Shown in pieces: positions 5,611-11,734 of a DNA stretch of 11,734 nt. Location of the stretch: positions 1 to 11,734 of the forward strand of contig JACOUJ010000162.1 in the NCBI GenBank assembly GCA_016177865.1. The letters are read 5' to 3'. A model generated the notes under the pieces. It saw nothing but the letters and a program-made list of their open reading frames with translations, was not told the origin of the DNA and ran no database searches. Source of the stretch: Candidatus Rokuibacteriota bacterium. Its GTDB lineage: Bacteria; Methylomirabilota; Methylomirabilia; Rokubacteriales; JACOUJ01. Every line of letters begins with the position of its first letter. Position 1 is the first letter of the stretch. The translations under genes and the position numbers were made by a program.

Positions 5611-7901
5611 CGAGCACCCTCCGTTAGGTCATAGTCAATTGTCCCCAGGGGGGCTAATGGGTAGCCACCAATTCGCCGTTCAAGGACGTAAGAGCTACTA
5701 AGGAGCATCGGGATCGTCCACGGGACGAGTTGTTGAGAAGTCCAGCGACCAAATCTTTCTGGACCAAGTTCACGGGCGATCTCTGCGATGTCCTCTTCTC
5801 GGATCACGGTGACCGTGTATCCACCTTCACGCGGGGGAAGCGGTTTGCTCTGCCAACCACCGTCTAGCCATGCGGACGTTTGCGTCCAGCTTTCACTCGT
5901 CTGCATTTCATTCAGATATGATGCTAAATCTGCCTGGCTGCAAGGTCTCTTAGCCAACGCCTCAATGGTCCTTTCAGCCGCATTCATCTCATTCTTGTGT
6001 TCCGGGCTGTCATACGGTTTCCCGATGAAGGGATAGACAAGGCAAGGGCGCGCAGGTATGCCTTCTTCGGCAAAGCGGTTTAGACGCCCCATCCGCTGGA
6101 CCAGTGAAGGCAGAGGCGCCAGGGCCGTAACTAGAAGATCAGCATTGATATCGAGCGACATTTCGCAGACTTGTGTTGAAACGATCAGGCAAGACTTAGC
6201 ATTGGGCTCAAACGCCGCTAGAACCTCTTTTTGTCGGTTCACGCGGTCGCGGTAACGGAACCGGCTATGGTAAACGATGGATGACACCTTCTGGGCCAAA
6301 GCCTGCTCGAAGACATTCACGGCGTCGCCCACGGTGTTGCAGACCCACAGAACCTTCTCCTTCTGCTCCAAGGACCGCAACACCTCCGGCCAACACTCCT
6401 GAGGCGATGAGCGGCTTTCAATCCAATAGCGTGGTCGGTTTTCAAGTTCAGGCTCGCCTGGGATGATCTCGCCCATGCGGTCACCAAGCGTCCGGCGTAG
6501 TGCGTCAAGGCGGGTAGGCGGTACGGACGCACTCATCAGGAGAACCGGTGTGCCCGGGAACATGCGCAAGAAGGTCAACAACTCGCCGAACAACCGCTTG
6601 TCGTAGTTATGGATCTCATCAAACACAAAAGCACCACAGGTGATGGCCGGAGAGCTGAACAATCCTCGACGCTGGTTTTGTATCAATCCCAGGATCGTAT
6701 CAACCGTGCAGGCGATGACCTGCTGTCTCCACGCCTTTAAAGACTCCAAGCGAATAGTCTCTTCGAAAAGGTCATCCTCCGGGGAGACAACCATGGCTTT
6801 CAAGTCCACTTCGGCCCTTCCGTGAATGAGTGCACGCTCGATGTGGGTTTGAGCCAACAAGTAGTCCTCAAAACCGGCGGTGGTTGTTCCTGTAGTTGGA
6901 TATGCAAAAAAGAGTTTTCTCCCCGAGGCCCACTTCTTCGCCCACAGGTAGGCCGCTACCGTCTTCCCGTTGCCACAACCAGCAGCCACAACGGTGACCG
7001 GGTGCTCGCTTGACGCGACCTGGCGCTGGAAGCTGCGTGGTTGACTGGTCTTTAGGCGGGTGGCGATGACCGGATCGAGGTCCGTAGGATCCAAACGGCT
7101 ACCCAATGCACTCGCAATCCACTCGGAAATCGGAAGATCTTCCGCGACCAACGCAGAACCCGAAACATCGGCTGCGATTAGCAACGATTTTAGAATGGCC
7201 AACCTGCTCACAAATTGCCAGTCTGACCTCCAGATAGACCAAAGCCTTCCGGAGTCTTTAACCAGGGCTCGTAACAGCGGTTTGATGCTGTCCGTACGAT
7301 TCTCTTTTGTTGTATAGGTCCTGTGTTGGAAGGAAGGGGGTGTACTGAGTAGTCGGCCCTCGTTTCCTAGCCATTCCTTTACTGACACGAGCAGCGATGC
7401 GATCTCCGGGTGTCCAAGATAAATCGTGAATGTTTTGTCGGCACCTGCGATTCTCAACAAAGGATTCTCGCGGTCCAGTTCCGTCTGCTGCCACATCTGC
7501 AGATGGTGTCCGCCTACTGCCCACGCCACCGCCAATACTTCTTGCTCGGTCAGCGCACTTCTCAACCATTGCCCAAGAAATTGGGACCCTGAAACCAGCA
7601 GCGCGCTCAGGATTTCATGTCGTACAGGTTGGCGCTTCTTTCGATCCCCGTGTACGAGCGACTGGAAGGAGCTGTTCGCTTTTCCAATGTCGTGTAAGAA
7701 TGCAGCGAGTATGAATAGCAACCGTAATTCACGTCGCAGCATGTCCAGACTGGTTTTCAGAGCTGCTGAGATATCACACTCCACCGAATTCCATAGCGAT
7801 ACTGCCGCGCGATGAACGTCCTTGCAATGGTTCTCTATCGTTGGTGGATCAACAGGATAACGTTTCGTCTTGCTCTTAGCCCACAGAGCGTCCTCTAACA
7901 T
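5586..7901 (-). CDS. cas3: Cas3 helicase-nuclease (HD then helicase)
   Basis: Cas3 is recruited to R-loops formed by Cascade, unwinds the target and cuts it. From the ATG at 7901 the protein is 771 residues. The HD nuclease comes first, with His25, His70-Asp71 in HDIGKAN, His95, His132-His133 in GGHH and Asp245. The superfamily 2 helicase follows: Walker A GCGNGKT at 308-314, DEIH at 428-431, SAS in LLMSAS, the motif V region TQVCEMSLDINAD and motif VI QRMGRLNR. All metal and ATP ligands look intact. I prefer the ATG at 7901 (GAGGT upstream, 7-base overlap with cas6) to a GTG at 7937, because the family usually begins just before the LWAKS-like segment. Both domains on one chain means a full Cas3. 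Confidence 0.95.
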   Translation of the reverse strand: MLEDALWAKSKTKRYPVDPPTIENHCKDVHRAAVSLWNSVECDISAALKTSLDMLRRELRLLFILAAFLHDIGKANSSFQSLVHGDRKKRQPVRHEILSALLVSGSQFLGQWLRSALTEQEVLAVAWAVGGHHLQMWQQTELDRENPLLRIAGADKTFTIYLGHPEIASLLVSVKEWLGNEGRLLSTPPSFQHRTYTTKENRTDSIKPLLRALVKDSGRLWSIWRSDWQFVSRLAILKSLLIAADVSGSALVAEDLPISEWIASALGSRLDPTDLDPVIATRLKTSQPRSFQRQVASSEHPVTVVAAGCGNGKTVAAYLWAKKWASGRKLFFAYPTTGTTTAGFEDYLLAQTHIERALIHGRAEVDLKAMVVSPEDDLFEETIRLESLKAWRQQVIACTVDTILGLIQNQRRGLFSSPAITCGAFVFDEIHNYDKRLFGELLTFLRMFPGTPVLLMSASVPPTRLDALRRTLGDRMGEIIPGEPELENRPRYWIESRSSPQECWPEVLRSLEQKEKVLWVCNTVGDAVNVFEQALAQKVSSIVYHSRFRYRDRVNRQKEVLAAFEPNAKSCLIVSTQVCEMSLDINADLLVTALAPLPSLVQRMGRLNRFAEEGIPARPCLVYPFIGKPYDSPEHKNEMNAAERTIEALAKRPCSQADLASYLNEMQTSESWTQTSAWLDGGWQSKPLPPREGGYTVTVIREEDIAEIARELGPERFGRWTSQQLVPWTIPMLLSSSYVLERRIGGYPLAPLGTIDYDLTEGARWHKKTKL

Positions 7902-8488
7902 TGACCTACCTCTCTGCCGCCACAAAAAATCCCGCACCCCATTCGCCGGCGGCCTCCGATGCCTACCTCTTGCAAGCGAACTGAATCTTCCGCGTCGAGG
8001 CCGAGAGCTGTGACCTCGAACCCCACGACCTGCTTGTCCTTCACCCGCAGGGTCCGCCGTTCGCCAACGCGGAGGTCAGCCGTGACACCCATCTCCTGAA
8101 GCTGCCGCCCGGCCGCCTCAAGAAACGCTTCCGGCTCCATGAAACCCTTAATGGTGACGAGACGGGAGTAAAGCGTTGCGGCCGGACGGAGCGCCCGCGT
8201 CTCAGGGACACCGACACGGAGCCGGTAGCCGTCCACATCCAGAGTCTTGCCGGCCAACTGGAGAAAGGGGCGGATTCGGTCATCCGGCAGTCGGATAACC
8301 AACCGGGAGAAGGGAGTCAGGTGGAGGTTTCCCTCGCCGACATACCTGCCGCGGATGGGATGGACCCCGATGTCGCGGGCGTCGTGCAAGGCAGGGACAA
8401 GGCGGTTGATGGCGGAGTACAGGGCGTAGCCGTGGTCCACAGGGAGCGTGGTCCCCATCACACGGAACGCCAGGTCTACGTGAGGCAT
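7895..8488 (-). CDS. cas6: Cas6 crRNA-processing endoribonuclease, MYXAN type
   Basis: Cas6 cuts the repeat at the base of its hairpin to release crRNAs with an 8-base handle. From the ATG at 8488 the protein has 197 residues. It shows the DHGYALYSAINRLVPALHD segment at 18-36 typical of MYXAN Cas6; His19 is a candidate general base. The C-terminal glycine-rich loop GIGGRRRMGCGIFCG is the hallmark RNA-binding loop of Cas6. GGGGA lies seven bases before the ATG. The open frame extends 39 codons further up, but that part is arginine-rich shadow sequence overlapping the preceding gene. The gene begins 46 bases after the small gene upstream and overlaps cas3. The repeat in this window offers the hairpin and 8-base handle this enzyme would need. 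Confidence 0.93.
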   Translation of the reverse strand: MPHVDLAFRVMGTTLPVDHGYALYSAINRLVPALHDARDIGVHPIRGRYVGEGNLHLTPFSRLVIRLPDDRIRPFLQLAGKTLDVDGYRLRVGVPETRALRPAATLYSRLVTIKGFMEPEAFLEAAGRQLQEMGVTADLRVGERRTLRVKDKQVVGFEVTALGLDAEDSVRLQEVGIGGRRRMGCGIFCGGREVGQC

Positions 8489-8534
8489 GATATCCCCGAA
8501 CGGCTGAACGCCATCCTTCCAGGGACTTCTGAGG

Positions 8535-8795
8535 TTATTCGTCCTGATTCTCGCCCAGCGCCCGCAGGATCTTCTCGCGGGTTTCGAGATCGAGCTCGTG
8601 GCCATAGAAGCGGAGGAAGAGCGCTCGCCGGAGAGTTGCGGGCGATGCCTGCGGATCCTTCGCCAACACTGAGGCCCGGACCAGCGCGCGAGCCGTCGCG
8701 TGCATGGAGCACCCCATCCTCAGGCGCTCCTCCCCCGAGCGCTGGAGCAACATCTCCCGAAACTTTCTCTCGATCTCGGGAGACGTGCCGTTCAT
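8535..8795 (-). CDS. Small conserved-looking protein of unknown function ahead of cas6
   Basis: The ATG at 8795 has an excellent ribosome binding site (GGGAGGTGAG, GGAGG seven bases away) and gives 86 residues, about 46 bases before cas6 on the same strand. The sequence looks helical, with EIERKFREMLLQRSGEERLRMG, then MHATARALVRASV, then RRALFLRFYGHELDLETREKIL. I recall similar small proteins as widespread hypotheticals in GC-rich bacteria, but cannot name a domain. There is no signal peptide or membrane segment. It may share the cas transcript, or simply be the gene next door. An antitoxin-like, regulatory or Cas accessory role are all open. A longer GTG-started version from 8894 is less likely because it lacks such a start signal. 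Confidence 0.75.
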   Translation of the reverse strand: MNGTSPEIERKFREMLLQRSGEERLRMGCSMHATARALVRASVLAKDPQASPATLRRALFLRFYGHELDLETREKILRALGENQDE

Positions 8796-8822
8796 CCACT
8801 CACCTCCCGGCAGACGGTACGC

Positions 8823-8841
8823 CAGCGGCAGCAAGCCGCTG
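8823..8841. other. Perfect 7-base-pair hairpin in the 5' leader of the small gene
   Basis: CAGCGGC at 8823-8829 pairs with GCCGCTG at 8835-8841 around a 5-base loop. If transcription on the minus strand starts near the AT-rich patch GAAAATATTCC at about 8843-8853 or further up, the hairpin lies in the mRNA leader about 20 bases before the ribosome binding site. It could affect mRNA stability or initiation. No T-run follows directly in either direction, so it is not called a terminator. Confidence 0.35.
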
Positions 8842-8901
8842 CGGAATATTTTCACAGGGGAACAATACCAGCCCGGTATGACAGATGAGGTCACGTAGCG
8901 G

Positions 8902-8930
8902 TTGACCCTTTACGTACATTGTTGTACACT
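8902..8930 (+). promoter_or_regulatory. Sigma70-type promoter with overlapping operator palindrome for the antitoxin-toxin pair
   Basis: TTGACC at 8902-8907 and TACACT at 8925-8930 are separated by 17 bases, matching five and four of six consensus positions. GTACA at 8914-8918 and TGTAC at 8923-8927 form an inverted repeat with a 4-base centre lying across the spacer and the -10 box. Phd/YefM antitoxins usually repress their own promoters by binding such palindromes, so this is a likely autoregulatory operator. The predicted transcript start lies about 28 bases before the antitoxin ATG. Confidence 0.65.
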
Positions 8931-8963
8931 TTTTGGTGGTTTCTCAAGAGGTGGGAGGTAGCC

Positions 8964-9230
8964 ATGAAAGTCTCGATCAGTGAGGCCCGGAGGAGGCTGC
9001 CGGAGCTGGTGCGCCTGGTCCGGAAAGACGCGGGCATAGCGGTCCAGATCACGGTGCGGGACGAGGTGGTGGCGGAGCTGCGGGCGGCGTTGCCGGAGCC
9101 CGAGCCAGGGGCGGCGGCCAGAAAGCTCCTGGAGCTCATGCGGAAGCTTCCGAAGCACCGGGGGCGGAAAACCGACATTTCCTCCCACGTCAAGGAGCAC
9201 CTTTACGGCCGGGGCGGGATCATCCGCTGA
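8964..9230 (+). CDS. Phd/YefM-family antitoxin
   Basis: This 88-residue protein begins MKVSISEARRRLPELVRLVRKD and continues into ITVRDEVVAELRA, the standard DNA-binding N-terminal domain of Phd/YefM antitoxins. The remaining part, rich in basic residues and ending near HLYGRGGIIR, would be the toxin-binding tail. The ATG at 8964 is preceded by GGAGG with a 5-base gap; an upstream TTG at 8919 falls inside the promoter and is rejected. The stop codon overlaps the toxin start by one base (TGATG), so the two proteins should be made in a coupled way. The antitoxin would neutralise the PIN toxin and repress the promoter just upstream. Family is clear from sequence; regulation is inferred from the palindrome. 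Confidence 0.88.
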   Translation: MKVSISEARRRLPELVRLVRKDAGIAVQITVRDEVVAELRAALPEPEPGAAARKLLELMRKLPKHRGRKTDISSHVKEHLYGRGGIIR

Positions 9231-9646
9231 TGCGGCTGCCGCGCCGCGTGTTCTGCGACACCTCGTTCTTTTACGCCTGCTTCAACCCGGACGACGCCAA
9301 CCACGCGCGGGCCGAAGAGCTTGTGGCCGAGGCGGTAGCGTCTGGAACCGCTTTTACGGCCACCTGGGACATCATCAGCGAGACGGTGACGCTTCTCCGG
9401 TACCGGCGGAACTTCCAGGCGGCGCTGGCTTTCCTCAACGAGGTGAAACCACAACTCCACATCGTCAGGTACGGCGATCGGGTGCGAGATGAAGCGGAGC
9501 AGGTCTTCCGCCAGTACGGGCGGGAGCGCCGCCTCTCCTTCTGTGACGCCGTTTCCTTCGTCGTCGTCACCACGCTTCTGGATCACATGCCCTGCCTGGC
9601 TTTCGACGAAGATTTTCGCGGCCTGGGCCTGACGGTAGTCGTTTAA
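9230..9646 (+). CDS. PIN-domain ribonuclease toxin (VapC-like)
   Basis: PIN toxins cut tRNA or rRNA and stop growth when the antitoxin is lost. The 138-residue protein has the acidic PIN residues in order: Asp10 in FCDTSFF, Glu51 in ISETVTLL, Asp106 in SFCDAVS, and Asp126 or Asp128 in AFDEDF. This full set points to an active metal-dependent nuclease. It starts at an ATG sharing one base with the antitoxin stop, and its own TAA overlaps the stop of the convergent regulator gene. With a Phd-type rather than an AbrB-type partner it is a VapC-like toxin in a mixed pair. The RNA target cannot be read from the sequence. Confidence 0.9.
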   Translation: MRLPRRVFCDTSFFYACFNPDDANHARAEELVAEAVASGTAFTATWDIISETVTLLRYRRNFQAALAFLNEVKPQLHIVRYGDRVRDEAEQVFRQYGRERRLSFCDAVSFVVVTTLLDHMPCLAFDEDFRGLGLTVVV

Positions 9647-10628
9647 ACGGCAGCTCGTAGAATTCTCCGCGCCGCCTCGCGCACTTTCTGCCGGAGTTCC
9701 GGCGGCTTGACCACCCGGACCCCGCTCCCGAAGCTCAGGATCCACCCGACCAGCTCACGCGTGTCGGCCACGCGGAGCGTCATCCTCAGGCGGCCGCCCC
9801 TGAGCGGGGTGAGGCGCTGGCTCGGATGCCAGATCCGGTCCTTCGCCCAGGCCGCGGTCCCCCTGTCGAACAGGAGCTCTACCTGGATCTGCTTCCCCCG
9901 CATGATTACCAGGGCGTCCTGGACGTAGGCCTCGACGTCGAAGCCCAGCGGCATCTGGCAGGGGTGGTCGGTGATCGTCAGGGAGCGAATCCGGTCCACG
10001 GCGAACATCCGGACGTCCCGGCGGCGGTGACAGTAGGCGATCAGGTAGAGGGCCCCTCCCGCGTACCAGAGGCGGTAGGGGTTCACCTCCCGGCGGCCCG
10101 TGGTGTTGCGCGAGGCGGAGTAGTAGCGCATCTGGACGGTGCGGGTCTCGGCGATGGCGCGGGTGAGGAGGTCGATCGTCGCCCGGTGCTGGCGGTAGGC
10201 CTTGTGGGGGCCGAGCCGGACCGAGAAGAAATCCTGCATCTGCCGGACATAGGCGAGCCCGGGGGGCGGGAGGGCGGCGGCAGCCTTGGCCAGCGCGGAG
10301 TCGAGGGAGGCGTGGATCTGGGTCCCCTCCAGGGGCTTGAGGAGGTGGCGGCTGAAAGTGAGGGCCATCAGCTCGGTCGCCGCGAAGGTGAGGGCCGGGA
10401 TGTGACGGTACCCTCGATGAGCCTCCAGCGCGTCCGCCCGTTCACGCGCTCGGTGAGGAGGGGGAAGCCGGCCGCCTCGAGCGCGGCCAGGTCCCGTCGG
10501 AGGGTCCGGAGGTGCTTGGGGAACTCATCGGGCAGGGCCTCGGCAAGCTCCTCGAGGGTGGCGCCCCGCGAGCCTTCCAGCCGCCGGAGCAGGTGCCACT
10601 GGCGGGTCGCCTGGTCGTTACGGGACAC
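9643..10628 (-). pseudogene. WYL-domain transcriptional regulator split by a one-base frameshift
   Basis: The N-terminal part starts at GTG 10628 (GGGAGGT upstream) and encodes a winged helix-turn-helix of the DeoR/HTH_11 kind, from about residue 10 to 60, ending WRLIEG. At about 10411-10413 the frame is lost. In the neighbouring frame the protein resumes as YRHIPALTFAATELMALTF, exactly where a WYL regulator would continue. It then runs through the WYL domain (VQMRYYSASR, GALYLIAYCHRRRDVRMFAVDRI) to a normal C-terminus at 9643. One missing G in GAGGG (expected GAGGGG) explains it. Without repair the first frame stops after 86 residues. It may be a recent mutation or a sequencing error; there is no slippery site suggesting programmed shifting. 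WYL proteins often control defence genes. Confidence 0.85.
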
Positions 10629-10648
10629 CGGACCTCCCAGGAACAGCG

Positions 10649-11095
10649 CTACGGGAACTCCAGGTCGCGGAGGCGGAGGACGATGCTGTGACCCTTCATC
10701 CCTTTGAGTAACGCCTCGTCGGCAGTAACAAGAGGGAGCCCCGAAGCCTCGGCCAGGGCGACATACACCGCGTCGTACAGCGTGAGGCGATAGGCGTAGG
10801 CGATCGCCACGGTTTTGCGGAGGAGGTCGAAGTCTGTGGGTCGGATGTCCAGCCTGAGGTCCTCTAGGGCCTGGACGGCGACAACCACATCACCCTCCTC
10901 GAACCGCTGGTTGAACCTGAGGGCATTGGCCACCTCGAGCGGAAACGAGACAGGGACCGATAAGCGAAGGAGCCCGGCGGTGTGCCGGACCCGAAGTGCC
11001 AACGCCCTGTCACGCTCTTCCTCGCCCAGCTCGGCAAACCATTTCACTGCAACCGACGCGTCGAGAATGTACCCGGCGTGGTACCCCTTGATCAC
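10649..11095 (-). CDS. PIN-domain ribonuclease toxin (VapC-like), second copy
   Basis: From the GTG at 11095 the protein has 148 residues starting VIKGYHAGYILDASVAVKWF. The four acidic PIN residues are present: Asp12 in ILDASV, Glu54 in FPLEVANAL, Asp108 in LYDAVYVALAE, and Asp126 in VTADE (residue numbers from this start). An alternative GTG at 11152 adds 19 residues without family-like sequence or a clear ribosome binding site; GGGGGA lies near 11095. The start overlaps the stop of a short 31-codon frame in a GTGA junction typical of antitoxin-toxin pairs, yet no complete antitoxin is visible. It ends 20 bases before the WYL regulator on the same strand. Nuclease family is clear; whether it is still paired with an antitoxin elsewhere is unknown. 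Confidence 0.88.
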   Translation of the reverse strand: MIKGYHAGYILDASVAVKWFAELGEEERDRALALRVRHTAGLLRLSVPVSFPLEVANALRFNQRFEEGDVVVAVQALEDLRLDIRPTDFDLLRKTVAIAYAYRLTLYDAVYVALAEASGLPLVTADEALLKGMKGHSIVLRLRDLEFP

Positions 11096-11187
11096 GCGGT
11101 CCCCCGCCACCCGCTGTCGCGGAATTTCCGGATGATCGCGACGGGGTCCCACTTCCCGGCCTTCTTGGCCAGCTCGTTAGGCGACAA
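11092..11187 (-). CDS. Short frame at the toxin 5' end, possible antitoxin remnant
   Basis: A 31-codon frame starting from TTG at 11187 reads LSPNELAKKAGKWDPVAIIR and on to GWRGTA, then stops in a GTGA overlap with the toxin start. Position and overlap are those of an antitoxin, and the composition looks protein-like, but it is far shorter than a working antitoxin. Its only candidate start lies inside the predicted -10 box. The open frame extends a few codons further up to a TGA at the -35 region. It is best viewed as the tail of a lost antitoxin, or a coupling leader peptide, with low certainty. Confidence 0.25.
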   Translation of the reverse strand: MSPNELAKKAGKWDPVAIIRKFRDSGWRGTA

Positions 11188-11215
11188 AATAGTGTAAAAC
11201 TTGGTGTGTTGTCAA
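11186..11215 (-). promoter_or_regulatory. Candidate promoter for the second PIN toxin and the WYL gene
   Basis: On the minus strand a perfect TTGACA (11215-11210) is followed after 18 bases by TATTTT (11191-11186), or after 17 by CTATTT. This is AT-rich for the neighbourhood. Transcription would begin near 11180, about 85 bases before the toxin GTG. The -10 box is only four of six, so the call is moderate. Confidence 0.5.
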
Positions 11216-11250
11216 TGGCTATTTTTGTGTGTGCGTTTGGGTCGGAGAGG

Positions 11251-11266
11251 CTGGCCTGGGGGCCAG
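11251..11266. other. 6-base-pair hairpin between the right-edge gene and the toxin promoter
   Basis: CTGGCC at 11251-11256 pairs with GGCCAG at 11261-11266 around a TGGG loop. It lies about 45 bases past the stop of the right-edge gene and could help end that transcript. No T-run follows on the minus strand, so this would not be a classic intrinsic terminator. Confidence 0.3.
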
Positions 11267-11311
11267 ACGACAGATGAAAATAGCTGCCTCCCCTTGACAG
11301 TGAGGGAAGCG

Positions 11312-11728
11312 CTAGCCGGTGGGGTCTCGATCGACGAGCGGGAGATGCCTGTGGGTGTTGGCGATCGGGTGGAGGCGGCCGCCGAGGGTGAGGGAAACGA
11401 TCCCGTCGCGCTCGACGAGGTGCGGCGCGAGCTGGAGCGCCGCGGCGCGGCCGAGCCGGGCCCGGTAGGCGCCGCCCCGGATCGCGCAGGTGAGGACCCC
11501 GCCAGCCCCGGCTTCGAGGCTCGCGGGGTCGAGGGACTCCCGATAGTCGCCGGGGAGGATCAGCTCCGCGGCAATGAAGCGTCCCGCCCCGTCCAGGCTC
11601 AGGCGGAGGCGCTGGACCACGAACGGGGTCTCCTCGGCCTCCACCCAGTTCAGCTCCCCCTGGCAGACCGAGAGCCAGCGGCCGTCCTCGGTCCGCTTGA
11701 GCGTCCGCCAGAAGAAGCGGAGGACCAT
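11312..11728 (-). CDS. Unrecognised protein of at least 138 residues at the window edge
   Basis: The frame runs from an ATG at 11728 to a TAG at 11312 and stays open to the window edge, so the true start may lie outside; only six bases upstream are visible and no ribosome binding site can be judged. The sequence starts FFWRTLKRTEDGRWLSV, then has EETPFVVQRLRLSLD and ends in a beta-rich part (ERDGIVSLTLGGRLHPIAN). The mix of short strands and the TPFVV segment faintly recalls DUF1285-type proteins, but this is only an impression. There is no signal peptide or membrane segment. High GC with regular third-position bias supports a real gene. Function is not known and its neighbours do not suggest one. 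Confidence 0.6.
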   Translation of the reverse strand: MVLRFFWRTLKRTEDGRWLSVCQGELNWVEAEETPFVVQRLRLSLDGAGRFIAAELILPGDYRESLDPASLEAGAGGVLTCAIRGGAYRARLGRAAALQLAPHLVERDGIVSLTLGGRLHPIANTHRHLPLVDRDPTG

Positions 11729-11734
11729 CGGATC

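Noticed and set aside
7902..7937. Upstream GTG start for cas3
   Set aside because: It would lengthen the overlap with cas6 to 43 bases and adds a segment unlike known Cas3 N-termini; the ATG at 7901 has a suitable GAGGT site.
8489..8605. N-terminal extension of cas6 by 39 codons
   Set aside because: The extension overlaps the preceding gene and has no family-like sequence, while the ATG at 8488 has GGGGA upstream and matches the usual Cas6 beginning.
8321..8881. Plus-strand open frame of 186 codons opposite cas6 and the small gene
   Set aside because: Antisense to two better-supported genes; Pro/Arg/Ser-rich with no motif.
8919..8963. Upstream TTG start for the antitoxin
   Set aside because: The TTG lies inside the predicted promoter and operator, whereas the ATG at 8964 has GGAGG and starts exactly at the conserved Phd-like sequence.
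9826..10707. Plus-strand open frame of 293 codons opposite the WYL gene
   Set aside because: It is a GC-rich shadow of the regulator on the other strand, with a repetitive Gly/Val/Glu/Arg composition.
11294..11299. Plus-strand TTGACA as a promoter
   Set aside because: No -10-like sequence at 16-18 bases (the region is CG-rich) and no plus-strand gene follows.

Overview
This window carries a nearly self-contained class 1 type I CRISPR-Cas locus of the DevTRS (MYXAN) kind, followed by an accessory flank of toxin-antitoxin genes and a broken regulator. The DNA is moderately to strongly GC-rich. The Myxococcus-type subunits, the Cas4-Cas1 fusion, the PIN-domain toxins and the WYL regulator suit a GC-rich environmental bacterium, for example Myxococcota or a related deltaproteobacterial, NC10 or Rokubacteria-like lineage. 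Nothing here fixes the taxon, since this CRISPR subtype moves horizontally.

Region 1 (1-464): the leader-proximal end of a CRISPR array, with three identical repeats and two complete spacers, running off the left edge. A 283-base leader separates it from cas2. RNA folding of the repeat, identity of the repeats and the gene order all indicate transcription on the minus strand, right to left, the same direction as the cas genes.

Region 2 (465-8795): a tightly packed minus-strand operon read as small unknown gene, cas6, cas3, cas8 (devT/Csx13-like), cas7 (devR), cas5 (devS), cas4-cas1 fusion, cas2. Junctions overlap or are separated by 2 to 21 bases from cas6 onwards. All parts needed for adaptation (Cas4-1, Cas2), crRNA processing (Cas6), surveillance (Cas8, Cas7, Cas5) and target destruction (Cas3) are present with their key residues. 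The small subunit Cas11 has no gene of its own. A near-perfect ribosome binding site followed by an in-frame ATG inside cas8 (ATG at 4362) predicts a 140-residue Cas11 made from the 3' end of cas8. This is the most interesting observation in the window.

Region 3 (8796-9646): a divergent control region with a good sigma70-type promoter overlapping a palindromic operator candidate, then a plus-strand Phd/YefM antitoxin and PIN-domain toxin pair that overlap by one base.

Region 4 (9643-11734): minus-strand genes. A WYL-domain transcriptional regulator is split by a one-base frameshift. Just upstream lies a second PIN-domain toxin with no complete antitoxin, only a short reading frame that ends across the toxin start codon. 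At the right edge is an unrecognised protein of at least 138 residues. No intergenic stretch exceeds 300 bases.
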